In this document: in pieces, positions 16,381 through 17,500 of the stretch
Layout of the letters: every line of letters begins with the position of its first letter
How positions within the stretch are numbered: position 1 is the stretch's first letter
Origin: Neocallimastix lanati (nom. inval.)
Lineage: Eukaryota > Neocallimastigomycota > Neocallimastigomycetes > Neocallimastigales > Neocallimastigaceae
Assembly: GCA_016946835.1 (NCBI GenBank)
Contig: JACVTC010000027.1
Coordinates: forward strand, 1,015,001 to 1,032,500
Reading direction: 5' to 3'
Length of the DNA: 17,500 nucleotides
Made by a program: the position numbers and the translations under genes
Notes under the pieces: generated by a model
Databases searched by the model: none
What the model saw: only the letters and a program-made list of their open reading frames with translations
Told to the model about the DNA's origin: nothing

Positions 16381-16936
16381 TAATGTATTTATAAAAAAAT
16401 GAAATTTACGTTCATGACTATTTTTATATCGATATATCTATATATATATATATATATTTTTTAATATCGTTTCTTTATAGAAAAAAATACTTTATATTAT
16501 CATATATCATATTTTATTTTCTATTTCAATAATAATAATATTCGATTGAATTATTTATTTATATATTTATTTATTTATTATTTATTTATTTATTAATATA
16601 TTTATTTATTTATTTATTTATTAAATTTTTTTAAAACAAAAATTCAATAATTTATAGTATAAATAAATAGTATGTTTTTAATAAATCATATTTTTTTTTT
16701 TTTTTGCTTTTGCTTTTGCTTTTGCTTTTGCTTTTTTCTAATAAAGTAAAAATGGTTACTATACGAAGGAAAAAATATTAAAAATTATATTGTATATATA
16801 TGTTTATATGTAAAAAAAAAAAAAAAAAAATAAAAAATAAAAAAAAAAAGAATATACATAATGTAGTTTTAAAATATATAATATATAATAATATATTTTA
16901 AATAGTATTAATTTTAAATATTTAATTAAAAAAAAA
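15830..16936. other. A/T-rich non-coding stretch
   Basis: No gene seen. It has AAATATAT repeats (about 16110-16140), poly-A (16347-16373), TTTA arrays (16555-16622) and (TTTTGC)5. Only scattered short patches of mixed composition. Confidence 0.7.
16702..16731 (+). repeat. (TTTTGC)5 hexanucleotide repeat
   Basis: Five perfect TTTTGC units following a T-run. One of the few G/C-containing microsatellites outside the gene. Confidence 0.95.
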
Positions 16937-17029
16937 ATGAAATATAAATACATTAAACTTTTAAAAACAGAAGATAATGTACAATTATCAGTTAAGACAC
17001 TCCATAGGTTTAATTGTATTTTATTTTGA
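16937..17029 (+). other. 30-codon open frame, coding status doubtful
   Basis: ATG (16937-16939) to TGA (17027-17029). Its 16965-17015 part is of mixed composition and reads TEDNVQLSVKTLHRFNCILF. It could be a relic, part of an exon, or chance. No family recognised. Confidence 0.2.
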
Positions 17030-17500
17030 AAAAAAAAAAAAAAAAAAATTTACTTTATCTTTAAATGAATATGAATAAGATTTTATATTTTTATTTCATA
17101 TAAAAAAAAATTTACATGTATAATTTTTAAATATTTTAAATATTGAATTAAAATAACGAAATCCACTTTTTTTTTTTTTTTTTTTTTTTTTTGTTAACTT
17201 TTTTTTCAAAATATGCAACTATATATATATATATATTTTTTAATTATTCTATTTTTATATGGAAATAATTTAAAACGTTAATTCAAGGGTTAAGATAATT
17301 ATACACCACTAACAGAAATTAATAAATAGTTGTTATCACTTAAAAACATATATATAATATATATATATATATAATTCTTTTTTTTTTTTTTTTTTATTTT
17401 GTTTTATTGATCCACTTTCTCTTCTCCATTTTATCTTTTTATTTTTATTTCAATTTATTTCAATTGATTTTTATTGATTTTTTATTAATTTTTAATTATT
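17030..17500. other. A/T-rich non-coding stretch at the window edge
   Basis: No gene seen. Poly-A (17030-17047), poly-T (17167-17192), TA repeats. A short mixed patch (17275-17330) has no recognisable frame; it could border a gene beyond the window. Confidence 0.6.

Overview
The window is eukaryotic and extremely A/T-rich, with long A and T homopolymers, TA, ATT and TTTA microsatellites, GT-AG introns and Asn/Asp/Glu-rich coding sequence. A fungal-style F-box/leucine-rich-repeat protein, plus a scrap that reads like Ty1/copia integrase, make an anaerobic gut fungus (Neocallimastigomycetes) the best guess. Dictyostelids share the Asn-rich, A/T-rich style and are not excluded.

Layout. Positions 1-5089 are a non-coding A/T desert. 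It holds a short copia-type integrase relic (about 735-854) and a roughly 1.1 kb inverted repeat (1343-2460) that looks like a foldback or MITE-type element. A partial third copy of part of that element lies near 468-515. Positions 5132-10819 (minus strand) hold the only convincing gene. I reconstruct six exons and five introns that join in frame into a 1,416-residue protein. It has a Ser/Thr/Asn-rich N-terminus, an F-box interrupted by an insertion, two Gln- or Ser-rich linkers, and LRR segments separated by a large acidic/Asn tract that includes 27 consecutive AAT codons. From 10870 to the end there is again no convincing gene. This part holds long TTTA arrays, a second inverted repeat (about 14241-15318), tandem duplications with 59-, about 123- and 42-bp offsets, a 20-bp minisatellite (15606-15822), and a few small islands of more complex sequence that could be decayed exons or mobile-element relics.

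How it fits together. The F-box gene most likely encodes a substrate receptor of an SCF (Skp1-Cullin1-F-box) ubiquitin ligase: the F-box would bind Skp1 and the LRRs would recruit a substrate. No neighbouring gene informs its pathway. I see no operon-like, CRISPR, tRNA or rRNA feature, and no clear novel multi-gene system. The most interesting structures are the 1.1 kb foldback element, the all-phase-1 intron architecture of the F-box gene with its repeat-driven growth, and the integrase fossil.
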